Shown here piece after piece: positions 21,001 through 31,300 of a DNA stretch of 64,000 bases. Under the pieces are notes generated by a model that was given only the letters and a program-made list of their open reading frames with translations, was not told where the DNA came from and made no database searches. Numbering within the stretch: the first letter of the stretch is position 1; each line of letters opens with the position of its first letter. This DNA is from Clostridia bacterium (lineage in GTDB: Bacteria; Bacillota; Clostridia; Acetivibrionales; DSM-27016). Location of the stretch: positions 124,001 to 188,000 of the forward strand of contig JAOAIJ010000042.1 in NCBI GenBank assembly GCA_026414765.1. Direction: 5' to 3'. Both the position numbers and the translations under genes were made by a program.

Positions 21001-24000
21001 CCTTGCGGGTGTGACATCTCCAGGGTTTATCAAGCCGTCTGGCCGGATCTTTAAGCCTATGCATGACTGTAATGCAGCATCCATCAAGCCGGGGTGCAGC
21101 ACAAACCGGTCTGCTGTATCAGAAATACACGAGGGCAGTAATATTTCCGCGATTACTTGCCCATCTCCTACAAATATCTTTTCAAGTCCCTGATGGCTTG
21201 ACCCGTATTCAATTCCCATTGCACCAAATGCTTTATAGCACTGTTCCCGTAAAATCACGCCCTTGCTGCACATAGCTTTAACTGTTTGAATATCCAAAAC
21301 CGGAACTTCAGCGTCCCGTTTCATTTGTACGCTTCCTTTGCTGTGGATCACGCGGCCACTTCCGGCCTCTCTGGGTTTGCTATAGATTTCATAATTAACT
21401 TTTTTACCATTCTCAGCGTTAAGTGCTATATGTATTTGAACAGGCTCTTCATTCAAAGAAACCGGCCTCAGCCATACTACATCTTTAATGCGGACTCCCG
21501 TCCAGTCTTCTTCACAAACTTCAGCCGACTGCTCCACTGCTGCCCTGGCCATCTCAAGGTATGCTACCCCAGGCAGGACACTCTGTCCCAGCACTATGTG
21601 ATCCCGCATGAAAAACTCCTGGCCTGTAAAGGTCGAGGTAAACCGCTGTTCATATAAATTTGAAGTGTTTTTATGCAGCAAAGGGTGAATCATATACTGG
21701 GCGGCCGGATCTCCGTATGACCTACAGACATCGCTGCCATCGGCCTTCTGCACCCAATAACTTTCTTTTGCAAACGGATAAAGAGGTAGACTGATCCTGA
21801 GCGGCTTATGATCCTTGTAAAGAATGTTCCAATCAACTTCCAAGCCCTTGACCCAAAGACTTAAAAGTTTTTCATATTTCCCTTTCGTTATCCATACCTC
21901 CACTGTCCTGGCCATATCTTCATCTGCAGCGAAGAGAGCTACAGTGTCTTTATTGGTTTTAACCTGTCCTCTGTACAATTCTGTAATACTTTCATTGCCT
22001 TCCAAAAACTGTACAAGCTTATCCTCAAGGTCTTTGAAGGAATTCACAGTAGCAGCCAACCGCTCTTCCATGGCTTCCCTACCTACCTGCAGGGTGTATG
22101 CAACATCCGCAAGATTGCTGTCAGATAATTTTTGCTCCCTTATTGCGGTCAATATTCTCTGAACCTTTGCTCTAAGACCTTCCTCATTCTTTGCCGACAA
22201 CACTATTACAGCGGGCTTCTCAGGTGAAACAGCAATTTCACGCCCCTCCTGCCGGGATGAAATGTATTCCTGTATTACTATATGGGTGTTGGCTCCACCT
22301 GCCCCAAAGGAGGAAATACCGGCAATCCTCGGATACTCCCGCGACTCACCATTGATTTCAACTACCGGCCGTTTCCATTCTGTCAGCTCCTGTTGGACTA
22401 AAAAGGGAGTACTGCTAAAATCAATATTGGGATTAAGCACCTTTGAATGAAGTGATGGTACCAATTGGCGGTACTTAAGCTGAAGCAGGACTTTTGTGAC
22501 TGCAGCAATACCTGCAGCACTTTCACAATGACCTATGTTGGATTTTACAGAACCAATGGCACAATAATTCTTATCACGTGAATATTCTTGAAAAGCTTTA
22601 GTCAGGCCGGAAACTTCTATAGGGTCCCCTAATGATGTTCCCGTCCCATGAGCTTCAATATAGCTGATTGTGCGGGGATTCACCCTTGCTATCCGCAGCG
22701 CTTCGGAAACCAATTTATACTGGGCATTTGGATTGGGTACCGTATAGCCATTGGTTTTTCCTCCGGAATTTACCATACTGCCTTTGATTACTCCATAAAT
22801 ATGGTCACCATCAGCGACAGCTTTTTCTAAAGGTTTTAGTACAATTGCTCCAACCCCTTCTCCATCGACAAACCCGTCCGCATTATCACCAAATGCTTTA
22901 CATTGTCCATCGGAGGACAGCATTGTTGCTTCCGATAACCTCAAATAATGGACGGGGTCCATAATAAGGTTTACTCCCCCCGCAACAGCACATTCACTCG
23001 TTCCGTTGTACAAACTTTCCAATGCAAGATGGATCGCTGTCAAAGATGAGGAACAGGCAGTATCTACTGCCATACTAGGTCCCTGAAAATTAAACACATA
23101 TGAAACACGGTTGGCAACCGACCAAAAGCTTTGCCCGGTGGGATAGTTTCCATTCATGACGCCTACGAACACGCCTATTTTTTTGTTTTCGGATAAATTG
23201 TAAGGCGTATACCCTGCATCTTCGATACTTTCATATGCCACTTCAAGGAAGAGTCTCTCCTGAGGATCCATCCTCTCAGCGTCAACAGGAGATATATGGA
23301 AGAATAGCGGATCGAACTTATCAATATCCTTTACAAATCCACCCCATTTGCTGTATATAAAACCTTTCCTTCCCCTCTTCGCATCGAAGTACTTCTTCCA
23401 ATCCCAACGGGCTTCCGGGATTTCAGTAATACAATTCTTTCCTTCCTTTAAATTGTTCCAGAATTCATTTGCATTGTCTGCTCCTGCATAGCGCCCGGAC
23501 AGGCCAATAACCGCAATATCCCTAGATATAGCAGACAATTCTGTTTCCTGCTCACGGTCTTGCAGGAAATGGAGTCTTTTCCCAAACGAAGCTTTATTTT
23601 TTACTGTCAAAGGGGCATCTTTTGAAGCGTAGCCTGCACTTTCTGCATTATTTTCACCTACCGCTTCCTCCAGGCCTACAAGTTCAGACAAAGAATCTTT
23701 TTGCGTTTTTATAAAGTGTTCAACCAGAGCATCAATAGTCTGATATTCAAACAGCAATGTACTGCTGATATCACTTAGTACTTCACGCAATGCATTGGTG
23801 AGCTGGATAACCAAAATCGAATCTATACCGTATTTCTCCAATTGCTCTGAAGAATCAACCTTGTGGTATGGAATTTTCAGTATACTGCTTACCAATTTTC
23901 TAAAGTATGCCCTGCTTTTTTCTCTTAGTAAATCCACACTGTTTGCTTCTATCTGCATTTCCGAAGGTTTTTTGTTCAAAGACATTCTTTTCTTGAATTC

Positions 24001-25266
24001 TGGGGCATTATTCTTACCCGCTTGATTTTCTGATACCTTGTTCTGTCGTCTTTGTCGGACAACCCCGTCACTTTCCGCAACAATGATTTGCTGCCCTGAG
24101 TCATGTGCTGTATGAGCAGGAAAGAAGACAGATCTGAAACCTTCACTTTCCAGAACCTCCTGCCAGGTCTCTGCAAACAGACCGGGACAACCCGGTATGC
24201 GCAGCTCCTGGTCATCATACAACCACCATCCTTCTAAGAGCCCAAAGGTTAAGTGGGCAAACAAAGAATTACTGCTTATCTCATTTATAAGAAATAAACC
24301 GTTATTCTTAAGGGTAGCTTTAGCATTCCGAAGTGTCTGCCTTATGTTTTTGGTTGCATGCAGTACATTAGTAGCAATCACTACGTCATATCCGCCGGCA
24401 TCAATATCCTGTCCGGAGAGCGGCTTTTCCACATCAAAGATATGATAGGTCAAATACGGATTTTGGAGCCCGTACTCATTTTCTGCATGCAGTAAAAAAG
24501 CTTTGGATATATCCGTGTAGCAGTATTCCTTTATACTTTCCTTATAAAACTGAAGCTTTTGGAAAACAGCCGCACTGGTTCCTCCTGTACCTGCTCCGAT
24601 TTCAAGGATGCGGAGCCGGGCAGCCGAATCCTGTTTTAGCCTCTCTTGTATATAGACAATCAGAGTATCCGCAAGAACTTCATTAAAATAATCGCAAACT
24701 GGATTGCCCTTATATATTCCTTCAACCAATACCATTGAGGAATCAGGAAAGATTACTTCCGTAGCCGGCTTTTCCCCTCTGAGGATTTCCGGCAACGCGC
24801 CCAGTGCTGTTTCTACAAGAGCTACGTGATATTTCAAGGAGGGATTGTCCACCCAATCGTCTTTTTTCAGTTCCCATTCCTTCCATACCGCATCCATATT
24901 CACCGCATCAGTATCAACCGTAATGTATGACTGTCCGTCATATTTAAGATAGTTTTTACGCAATAAAAACCCTACACTTTCTTTCAACCACCTGTCATAC
25001 AAGCTGACAAACCCGATTTTCGCTTTATTGTCGGCTATTATTTGCTTATCCGCTACAAGAAGACCATTTGACGCCAATTGTCCACAAAGCAGCTTGCAGA
25101 GAAGCTTATCCATTTCGTGAACCTGCTGTCCTTCTTCCTGGTTTTTACATTGGTACTGCGAGGTTTGCTCTAAAATACTGTGTTTTATACTCTGGATATT
25201 TGAAGGAATACTTTCAGGATAAACCGTGATAAACTCTCCTAACTGCAGTCCTAGACTATAATTCAT
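15097..25266 (-). CDS. Trans-AT PKS protein 4: MT-ACP-KS9-DH-KR-ACP0-MT-ACP-KS10-PCP
   Basis: A 3389-residue protein, fourth in the assembly line. Domains by approximate residue: C-methyltransferase (60-400, EIGAGTGGTS near 219); ACP (Ser near 481); KS9 (580-990, DTACSSS, EAHGTGT); DH (1190-1490, HIVLGQSVLP intact); KR (1560-1930, GGAGGIG, QSNYASG); an ACP-like domain near 2037 reading YGFKPATL, which has no serine; second methyltransferase (2110-2480); ACP (Ser near 2567); KS10 (2675-3080, NTACSSS); and a PCP-like carrier (LGGDSIMATRV near 3333) that hands over to the NRPS. No AT and no cis-ER. The first MT completes the module begun by KS8 in the previous protein. The KS10 module has no ketoreductase, so a beta-keto group should remain next to the amino acid. 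The start follows AGGGGTGA. Confidence 0.93.
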   Translation of the reverse strand: MNYSLGLQLGEFITVYPESIPSNIQSIKHSILEQTSQYQCKNQEEGQQVHEMDKLLCKLLCGQLASNGLLVADKQIIADNKAKIGFVSLYDRWLKESVGFLLRKNYLKYDGQSYITVDTDAVNMDAVWKEWELKKDDWVDNPSLKYHVALVETALGALPEILRGEKPATEVIFPDSSMVLVEGIYKGNPVCDYFNEVLADTLIVYIQERLKQDSAARLRILEIGAGTGGTSAAVFQKLQFYKESIKEYCYTDISKAFLLHAENEYGLQNPYLTYHIFDVEKPLSGQDIDAGGYDVVIATNVLHATKNIRQTLRNAKATLKNNGLFLINEISSNSLFAHLTFGLLEGWWLYDDQELRIPGCPGLFAETWQEVLESEGFRSVFFPAHTAHDSGQQIIVAESDGVVRQRRQNKVSENQAGKNNAPEFKKRMSLNKKPSEMQIEANSVDLLREKSRAYFRKLVSSILKIPYHKVDSSEQLEKYGIDSILVIQLTNALREVLSDISSTLLFEYQTIDALVEHFIKTQKDSLSELVGLEEAVGENNAESAGYASKDAPLTVKNKASFGKRLHFLQDREQETELSAISRDIAVIGLSGRYAGADNANEFWNNLKEGKNCITEIPEARWDWKKYFDAKRGRKGFIYSKWGGFVKDIDKFDPLFFHISPVDAERMDPQERLFLEVAYESIEDAGYTPYNLSENKKIGVFVGVMNGNYPTGQSFWSVANRVSYVFNFQGPSMAVDTACSSSLTAIHLALESLYNGTSECAVAGGVNLIMDPVHYLRLSEATMLSSDGQCKAFGDNADGFVDGEGVGAIVLKPLEKAVADGDHIYGVIKGSMVNSGGKTNGYTVPNPNAQYKLVSEALRIARVNPRTISYIEAHGTGTSLGDPIEVSGLTKAFQEYSRDKNYCAIGSVKSNIGHCESAAGIAAVTKVLLQLKYRQLVPSLHSKVLNPNIDFSSTPFLVQQELTEWKRPVVEINGESREYPRIAGISSFGAGGANTHIVIQEYISSRQEGREIAVSPEKPAVIVLSAKNEEGLRAKVQRILTAIREQKLSDSNLADVAYTLQVGREAMEERLAATVNSFKDLEDKLVQFLEGNESITELYRGQVKTNKDTVALFAADEDMARTVEVWITKGKYEKLLSLWVKGLEVDWNILYKDHKPLRISLPLYPFAKESYWVQKADGSDVCRSYGDPAAQYMIHPLLHKNTSNLYEQRFTSTFTGQEFFMRDHIVLGQSVLPGVAYLEMARAAVEQSAEVCEEDWTGVRIKDVVWLRPVSLNEEPVQIHIALNAENGKKVNYEIYSKPREAGSGRVIHSKGSVQMKRDAEVPVLDIQTVKAMCSKGVILREQCYKAFGAMGIEYGSSHQGLEKIFVGDGQVIAEILLPSCISDTADRFVLHPGLMDAALQSCIGLKIRPDGLINPGDVTPARPVLPFALQELETFDKCTSTMWAHVQYSEGSVAGGKVEKLDIDVYNDMGYLCIRMKGFSSRVFEKKVQEDGVTNPYQSETSGELHTEVNILTPVWDVIQIEKKGDFPKPGSKIVIVGGNEENKECIQGYYPEVMSMEIQSEDTIGEIEEKLESLGPVDHIIWIARDSSFASQAGNAVAIEQGSEVIRAFRLIKALLRSGYGKKDLGWSIITAQAQPVTGNDIVNPAHASLHGLIGSLAKEYPGWKIRAVDLESGCEWPAADIFSLSANSRGNFAAYRRFEWYGQKLIPVDPQSCAGKSYKAGGVYVVIGGAGGIGEAWSEYMVRTYKVRIVWIGRREKDEVIQSKIDRLATQGIAPVYISADAANRDSLEQAYLEIKKKYTKINGVIHSALVLSDQSLANMEEEQFENVFSAKANVSICMAQVFQRESLDFVMFFSSLQSFSKAAGQSNYASGCTFADTFAHQLATEWKCAVKVMNWGYWGSTGSVASIDYQQRMAQAGIGSIEPPEAMEALEFLLDGPINQISLIKTTKPLVMEEVSTEELVSFIPEKIPSVMLENQAHSSDISKSDSAACSTIGNNTDRLIAKLEEVIINAAAEVLGVNVQAIDASTGLNEYGFKPATLTEFVNILNLKFKFDLMPGMVFECDSLHGLAKRLISEYKELLSKQLCPDSDQELPSCITVPEHPQHIIKQNSEQIRLVEEIDDLLCRLLLRQLQSIGIFTMKSQSLPDYKVKTGLKGFYSRWLEESTAVLLRNNYLAYDGKEYSVVDTDLEDINDLWKEWERKKSLWVNNPDIKAYVVLVNETLRVLPEILTGKTAATEIMFPCSSMELVEGIYKNNSIADYFNKVLADTLVYYIQERIKQEPSVRIRILEIGAGTGGTSAMVFKRLEPYRDHVHEYCYSDLSKAFLMHAEREYGPKVPYLVYKIFDAEVPIMVQDIGAGMYDIVIATNVLHATKNIRKTLRNVKETLCKNGLLLLNEISSNNLCTHLTFGLLEGWWLYEDTSLRIPGCPGLFPDAWKAVLESEGLSPVIFPASEAHKLGQQIIVAQSNGIIRKRQQSKPHVQPAYKTSKQETDWLGSGEEKASEECFRKIQQQSAEKRVKKQGDAGITEKIVQDHVKELIIEKLSEALKVNAKAIDFDESFADYGLDSITGVQLVQLINQALMIDLETTSLFSYSSVNQLTAHILSQYKDILVKGLEKNAKCMDLDNSSSSDVQESDIVYPKTKRILRRKELLEGDETGKKQECTEGAGSKEPIAIIGMSGRFAGSKTVNDLWENLANGVDLVEEVTRWNLSQYHTDNEKFCKYGSFLESIEKFDSSFFNISGLEATYMDPQQRLFLEESWKALEDAGYAGAGVEGCICGVYVGCGDGDYNRLFGNDAPAQAMWGNNSSVIPARIAYYLNLRGPAISVNTACSSSLVAIHLACQGLWTGETEMALGGGVFIQCTPEYYIAGNRAEMMSPSGRCRTFDQKADGFVPGEGVGVVVLKRLKDAIEDGDHIYGVIRGSGINQDGTTNGITAPSANSQESLERYVYDAFNISAGDIQMVEAHGTGTKLGDPIEFGALARAFRKDTDKKEYCAIGSIKTNLGHTATAAGVAGVIKILLSLKHRQIPASLHFESVNSNIRFEGSPFYINTHLKDWEVMPATKRCAAVSSFGFSGTNAHMVIEEAPAIESKHSEKPGYLIVLSARSLEQLQRQAGQLIEYCEKETRIDCGNVSYTLLLGRKHFAYRLACVARSWDELGMLLKKWLRRDKPSQVYLSEPVESANKEQAFMKRFGNECIQNCLNTDSADEYLEYLSTIASLYTQGYSLEFEKLFSNERFSKIPLPTYPFSPKRYWVAQTGKEADDIAAPYKIKDLSPAETLQDQVVAHTGENNDGVRNDFENTIVEIWKEVLGIEKVGIYDNFQELGGDSIMATRVISRLRESYPFELSLKELFTASTVAGMAELLEREIIEKLEELPEDAAMQLTI

Positions 25267-25309
25267 AATTTCACCCCTGATTTACAAATATTTATTACCC
25301 TCACAATTT

Positions 25310-28300
25310 TTATTCCATAACAAAATGCCCTGTGGTTTTCACTAGTGCTACCTGATTTATTGGTCCGGACATCAGATTTTCCAGCGCCTCCATAGCCTCT
25401 GGAGGCTCAATGGAACCTATACCGGCTTGTGCCATGCGCTCCTGATAGTCTTCAGAAGCAACAATACCGACACTCCCCCAGTAGCCCCAATTTATAGTTT
25501 TCACTGCACAGGGCCATTCCATGGAAAGCCGGTTTGCAAAAGCATCCTTAAAGGTACAGCCTGCAGCATAATTACTTTGTCCGGCAGCTTTTGCAAATGA
25601 GTTGAAGGAAGAGAAAAACAACACAAAATCCAGCGGCTCTTCGTGGAAAACCCGGGCTAAATTTACACTCACATCTATTTTTGATGAAAGCACTGCCCTA
25701 AACTGTTTTGCTTCCATCTTGGCAAGGCTTTGATCTGACAGTACGATGGCAGAGTGTACTACTCCGTTAACCAGGGAGTGTTTTCTTTTTATTTCCTCAT
25801 AGGCCTGCTGCAGAGAATTTATATCCGTCGCATCAGCAGTAATATAGCTGGGTGTAGGTCCCAGTCCGGCAAGCCTGTCCAGTTTTGCACGAATATCGGT
25901 ATCCTTTTCTCTCCGCCCAATCCAAATAATCTGAGCCTTATAGGTTCTGATCATGTACTCACTCCATGCTTCTCCAACTCCACCGGCACCTCCGATCACC
26001 ACATATACTCCCCCACATTTAAAATGATTCTGTTTCATTTGAGCAGGGCTAAATGGAAGCAGTCTCTGTTGATGCCAGTTTTTATTCCTGTAAACCAGCA
26101 AACCACCCTTCATATCCTGAGGCAGGGTAAATATATCCGGAGGCCATTCACCGGCAGACTCCAGGTCAACAAGCCTGGTCTTCCAGTTTGGATACTCCTT
26201 AGCCATAGAACCTATAAGTCCAAAAATCCCTGCATGGGTAGGATCTGCCTTATCCCTTTCATTGATGGGTTGAGTCCGGATCGTGATTATGCTCCAACCC
26301 AAGTCTCTGGTTCCATAGTCTAAGGTAAGCAGTGCCTTTATCACATTGTAAAGTTGAAGAACTCCTCTGTTCTGTTCATCAATAACCGTATCCTCAACTA
26401 CTGACTTTATAGAGCTGTCAGGTGCAACCCACAGGATGTGGTTAAAAGGCCCCTGCTCTCTCAGCTTTTCTGCTATGCCTTCCACGGTATCTTTAAACTG
26501 TATATCTACGACACAGGCATTCTTATAATACTGCAGGATTATTTTTCTATTTTCTGTATTTCCCCCTATGAGGGCAATTTTATCTGTTGTCAATGGAGAC
26601 ATCTGTCCTTTTTCTATGGGCACTGAATCCCATACAGGTGTCAGTAGTATACTTGCATTTCCTCGCTCTTCAACGTTGCCGGCTAAACCTACCTTCGTTT
26701 CAGTTTTTCTTTGCAATCCGCCTTCCAGAGTTCTAAATGAGACTCCTTTCATCCTTACACAAATGTTTCCAGCTTCATCACACATATCAATATCTAACTT
26801 TTCCAGCCTTCCTCCATCTCCGTATCCATCACTGTATCTGATTGAAGACCACATACCCGGAGTACATTTGCCATGCACTTCAAGAATTTCCATGGAAAAG
26901 GGTAGAAGCTGCTCATCAGAATTTTTGCCTATTAACCCTATCGATGCCTGTAAAGCTGAATCCATGAGGCTGGGGTGCAACACATATTTGTCCGCAGCAT
27001 CTGCTGCACAGGAGGGTAGAGCCAGCCTGGCTATTGCCTGGCCTGTTCCTAAATATACTTCCTGAATACCACGGTGTCCGGGTCCGTATTCAATTCCAAT
27101 AGAGTTAAAGGTTTCATAACACTGTGCTGGAGATAGATATCCAAGGCTGCATTGAGCTTTCAGAGATTCGATATCCAGCAAAGGGTGTTTGGGGAGCAGG
27201 GACGGCAATGCCCGCCCCTCGCTGCATACTACCGTTTCAGCCTCGTTCCTTCCTTGGAAACTGCTGATCTGGAAGGAAATTCTTCCGTTTTCGTTCAGGT
27301 CAATTCTCAGATCTACCTGAACAGGTTCTTTACCAACAGCAACAGGTCTGGTCCACACAATATTTTCGAGGCGCATTCCAGCCTGTTTTCCATATGAATC
27401 CCCCATTACCCGCTCAACTGCTTCTCTAGCCATTTCCAGATATGCTACGGCAGGCAATATCTTCTGTCCATTCACAGTATGATCGGAAAGGAAAAATTCC
27501 TGTCCTGTAAAAACAGAGGTAAATTTCAATCCAGAAAAATCAGAAGTGTTACTGTGCAGCAGCGGATGAAGCAAGGCAGTATTAACAGGATTTGCTAACG
27601 GACTGCAGTCGGACTCCTCTCCCGCATTTGGCACCCAGTACCTTTCCTTTTCAAAGGGGTAGGCGGGCAAACTTATACGGCAGGGTTTAAGGCTGCCATA
27701 GAGCTTGTTCCAATCGAAATTCAACCCCTTCACCCAAAATTCCGCGATCTTTGAAAATTTGCCCTTTCTTATCCAGATTTCAATTATCTGTTCCATATCT
27801 TCATCTGAAGCCAAAAGACCTATAGTCTCTTTATTTCTCTTGCTTTGCCCTCTATACAGTTCTCTTATGTTCTCCCTGCCGTCCAGATAATCATTAAGTT
27901 TCTCTTCAAGCTCCTTAATAGAAACAATAATCACTGCCAGGCGTTCTTCCATTGCTTCACGCCCTATTTGCAAGGTGTATGCCATATCAGCAAGACTGTA
28001 ATCTGTGAGCTGCTGCTCCGAAAGAGCAGTCAGCAAGCGCTTCACCTGCTCTTTCAGCCTTTCTTCACTTTTTGCCGACAGCACAACTATTGCAGGTTTG
28101 TGGGATGTAATCATGATTTGTGTTTTTGCTTCACTTTCGGTTGTGTACTCTTCTACTATTACATGTGCATTTGATCCTCCTGCACCAAAGGATGAAATAC
28201 CGGCAATTCTAGGGTACTCTCTTCTTTCTCCGCTAATCTCGACTATTGGGCGTTTCCATTCTGAAAGAACTTGTTGAACTATAAAAGGGGTACCGGCAAA

Positions 28301-31300
28301 GTCAATTTTGGGATTCAATACCTTGGAGTGAAGCGATGGTACCAACTGGCGGTATTTCATCTGAAGAAGGACTTTGGTCAATCCGGCAATACCTGCTGCA
28401 CTTTCACAATGTCCGATATTTGACTTGGCTGATCCTATGGCACAAAATCCCTTATCCCTCGTATAACTCCCGAAGGCCTTTGCCAAACCTGCAATTTCAA
28501 TCGGGTCCCCTAAAGAGGTTCCTGTCCCATGAGCTTCTATATAGCTGATTACTCTTGGGTTTACCCCTGCTTCCTTTACTGCCCTTTCAATGACACCGGC
28601 CTGGGCATTCGGATTTGGAACTGTATACCCGTTAGTCTTTCCTCCATGATTGATTGCGGTTCCTTTGATAACTCCATAAATGCTATCTCCGTCAGAAACA
28701 GCCTTGTAAAGCGGTTTCAGTAGGACTGCTCCCACACCTTCTCCTGGGACATACCCGTCTCCGCCTTGCCCGAAACTTTCGCATCTGCCGTTACTGGATG
28801 CAAATTTCCCTTGCGCAAGCAGTAAATATTTGTTTGGATGTACTGAAATATTGACACCGCCCGCAATAGCCAGCTCGCATGCTCCCCGCTGCAAACTCTG
28901 GCAGGCCAGATGAATAGCTGTCAGTGAGGAGGAGCACATAGTGTCTACAGCCATACTGGGCCCGTGAAAGTTAAAGAAATAGGATATCCTGTTAGCAATA
29001 GAGGCCGGACTTCCATAAAGAGCGACAGGCCTTCCGCGGAGTGTTTCCTGAGCACCATAAAGCTGATACTCTTCATACATCACTCCCACGTATACCCCCA
29101 CATTACCTTCCAAACCCATGTCCTGGTTCATACTGAGGGTTTCCCTAGTATATCCCGCATCTTCAAGGGTTTCATATACGCACTCCAGAAACAATCGTTC
29201 CTGTGGATCCATGAGTTCTGCTTCCCTTGGAGAAATATTAAAAAATAAGGGGTCAAATTGCTCTACTCCTTCTAAAAACCCTCCCCACTTGCTGTAGGTT
29301 TTTCCAGGTTCGTTTTTGTTTTCAGCAAAGTATAATCTATAATCCCAGCGGTCTTTGGGTATTTCTGTTATGCAATCTTTTCCGTCTCTCAGGTTTTTCC
29401 AGAATTCTCTCAGGTTTTTCGCACCGGGATAACGTCCGGATATACCTATTATGGCAATGTCCGGTGTACTCTCATCATTTTTTGCCTCACTTTTTCTTCT
29501 GACAGGTGAAAAGCGTAACCGCCTGTAGCTTTCAGCAGCCGGTTTTTCCGGTCCGGTTACAGCTGTTGCCTCTACTGCTTCCCGCATAATTGCCTCTGCT
29601 TTTTGTTCTATCCCAAGCAATCCGCTTAGCTGCTGACGGTATGAGCTCATAAAATACCCGGCTATATCCCTGATATTCTGATATTCAAAAAATAAGGTTT
29701 TTGGCAAAGAACCAAAGATTTTTTCCAACTGATTTGTCAATTTCATAACCATAATGGAATCTATCCCGTATTTTTCCATAGGGGCATCTGCTTCGATTCT
29801 CTCTGCCGGCAGATTAATAACTTCAGAAAGCAGTTCTTTGAAATATTTCTCAGATTTTTCCCTGAGTAAACCATCTTCTATTACCGGTACTGTCATTTTA
29901 TCTTGAAAGAGTATTTCTACAGCTTTATTTGGGGTCTGACGCTCAAGGAATGCTTTCTTAAGCCTTTTTTCGTCTCCGCTTAACACCAATACCTGTTCCT
30001 TTCCGCAAGCAAAAGCCTGATAAAAAGCCCGTATTGCTTCTGAAGTTCGGATAGCTGTAATGCCTGTGTTTTCCGTCAGCATCCTTTCAGTTTCTGCCTC
30101 AATCTGCATACCTCCATCTTTCCATAAAGGCCAGCTAATGGACAGCGTTATACCATGGCGTTCTTTTTTTGTCACCAGCAAATTGCGATACGCAGAATAG
30201 GAGTCTAAAAAGGCATTTGCTGCCGAATAGTCTGACTGCCCCGGGTTGCCCATCCTTCCTGATATTGATGAGAAGGACACGAAGAAGTCCAGCGGCAGTT
30301 CCCTGCTCGCTTCATCGAGATTTACCAAGCCTGATACCTTCGGAGCCATTACTTCCTTCAGTTCATCCCCCGTTTTCTTGATGATAAAGTTATCCCGTAT
30401 CACCCCCGCACTATGTATTACACCGTTTATACCTCCATGCTCTTTGCATATGTCCTGTATCAGATTTTCAACGGACTTCCTGTCGGCAACATCGATACAC
30501 CTGTATTCTGCTTTGGCACCCAAAGCCTCTATTTTGCTCAGTTTTTTCTGTTTCTCACCATCCAACTCTGACCGCCCCACCAGTATTATGCTTGCACACT
30601 TAACTTTTTGAGCTATCTCGCTGGCAAAAATCGTCCCCAGCCCGCCTGCTCCACCTGTGACCAGATATGTTCCATTATCTTTCCATGGCATATACACCAT
30701 ATCTTTTGCAGGTTCCACTTCCTTAAATCCCGCTACCCAGCGTTTGCCATCACGGTATCGTATATGCCCGTCAAATGGTCTTCGACTGTTTTCTATCAGC
30801 TTTTCAACTATTCTTTCGGGGCCTTCCTCAATAGCTGCTTCAATAAGCTGACAGCTAATATTCGGATTTTCCAAATGTGTCGTTTTCAACATAGCAGAAA
30901 TTCCTGAAAACAACTCCACCTCTCCATGAGCAGGCGCGACAACCTGTATCAGCACATTCCCTGCAGGTTTCTTCCTGAGTATGCTTTGAATTTCCTCAAA
31001 TACCTGTACAGCATATGCTTCAAACCGTACTGCAACATTCCCGCACTCACTCTGCAAGGGAATACAGCTTACATCACCCATAAATGCTTCAATATCTTGT
31101 CTTAGAATATCAGGCTGCTCACACAGCATCACCAGGTGTCGGGCATACTCACAGCCAGTTGCTTCCTCAACAGAAGTATCTTCCCTCCAGCAGGGTTCGA
31201 GAAGCAAAGTTGTAGAATTTACCGGAGCTTCTTTTAGTGACAATCCTTCATTCAAAGTTATTAATGAAAGCCCCCTAAACTGCACACAAATTTTGCCCTG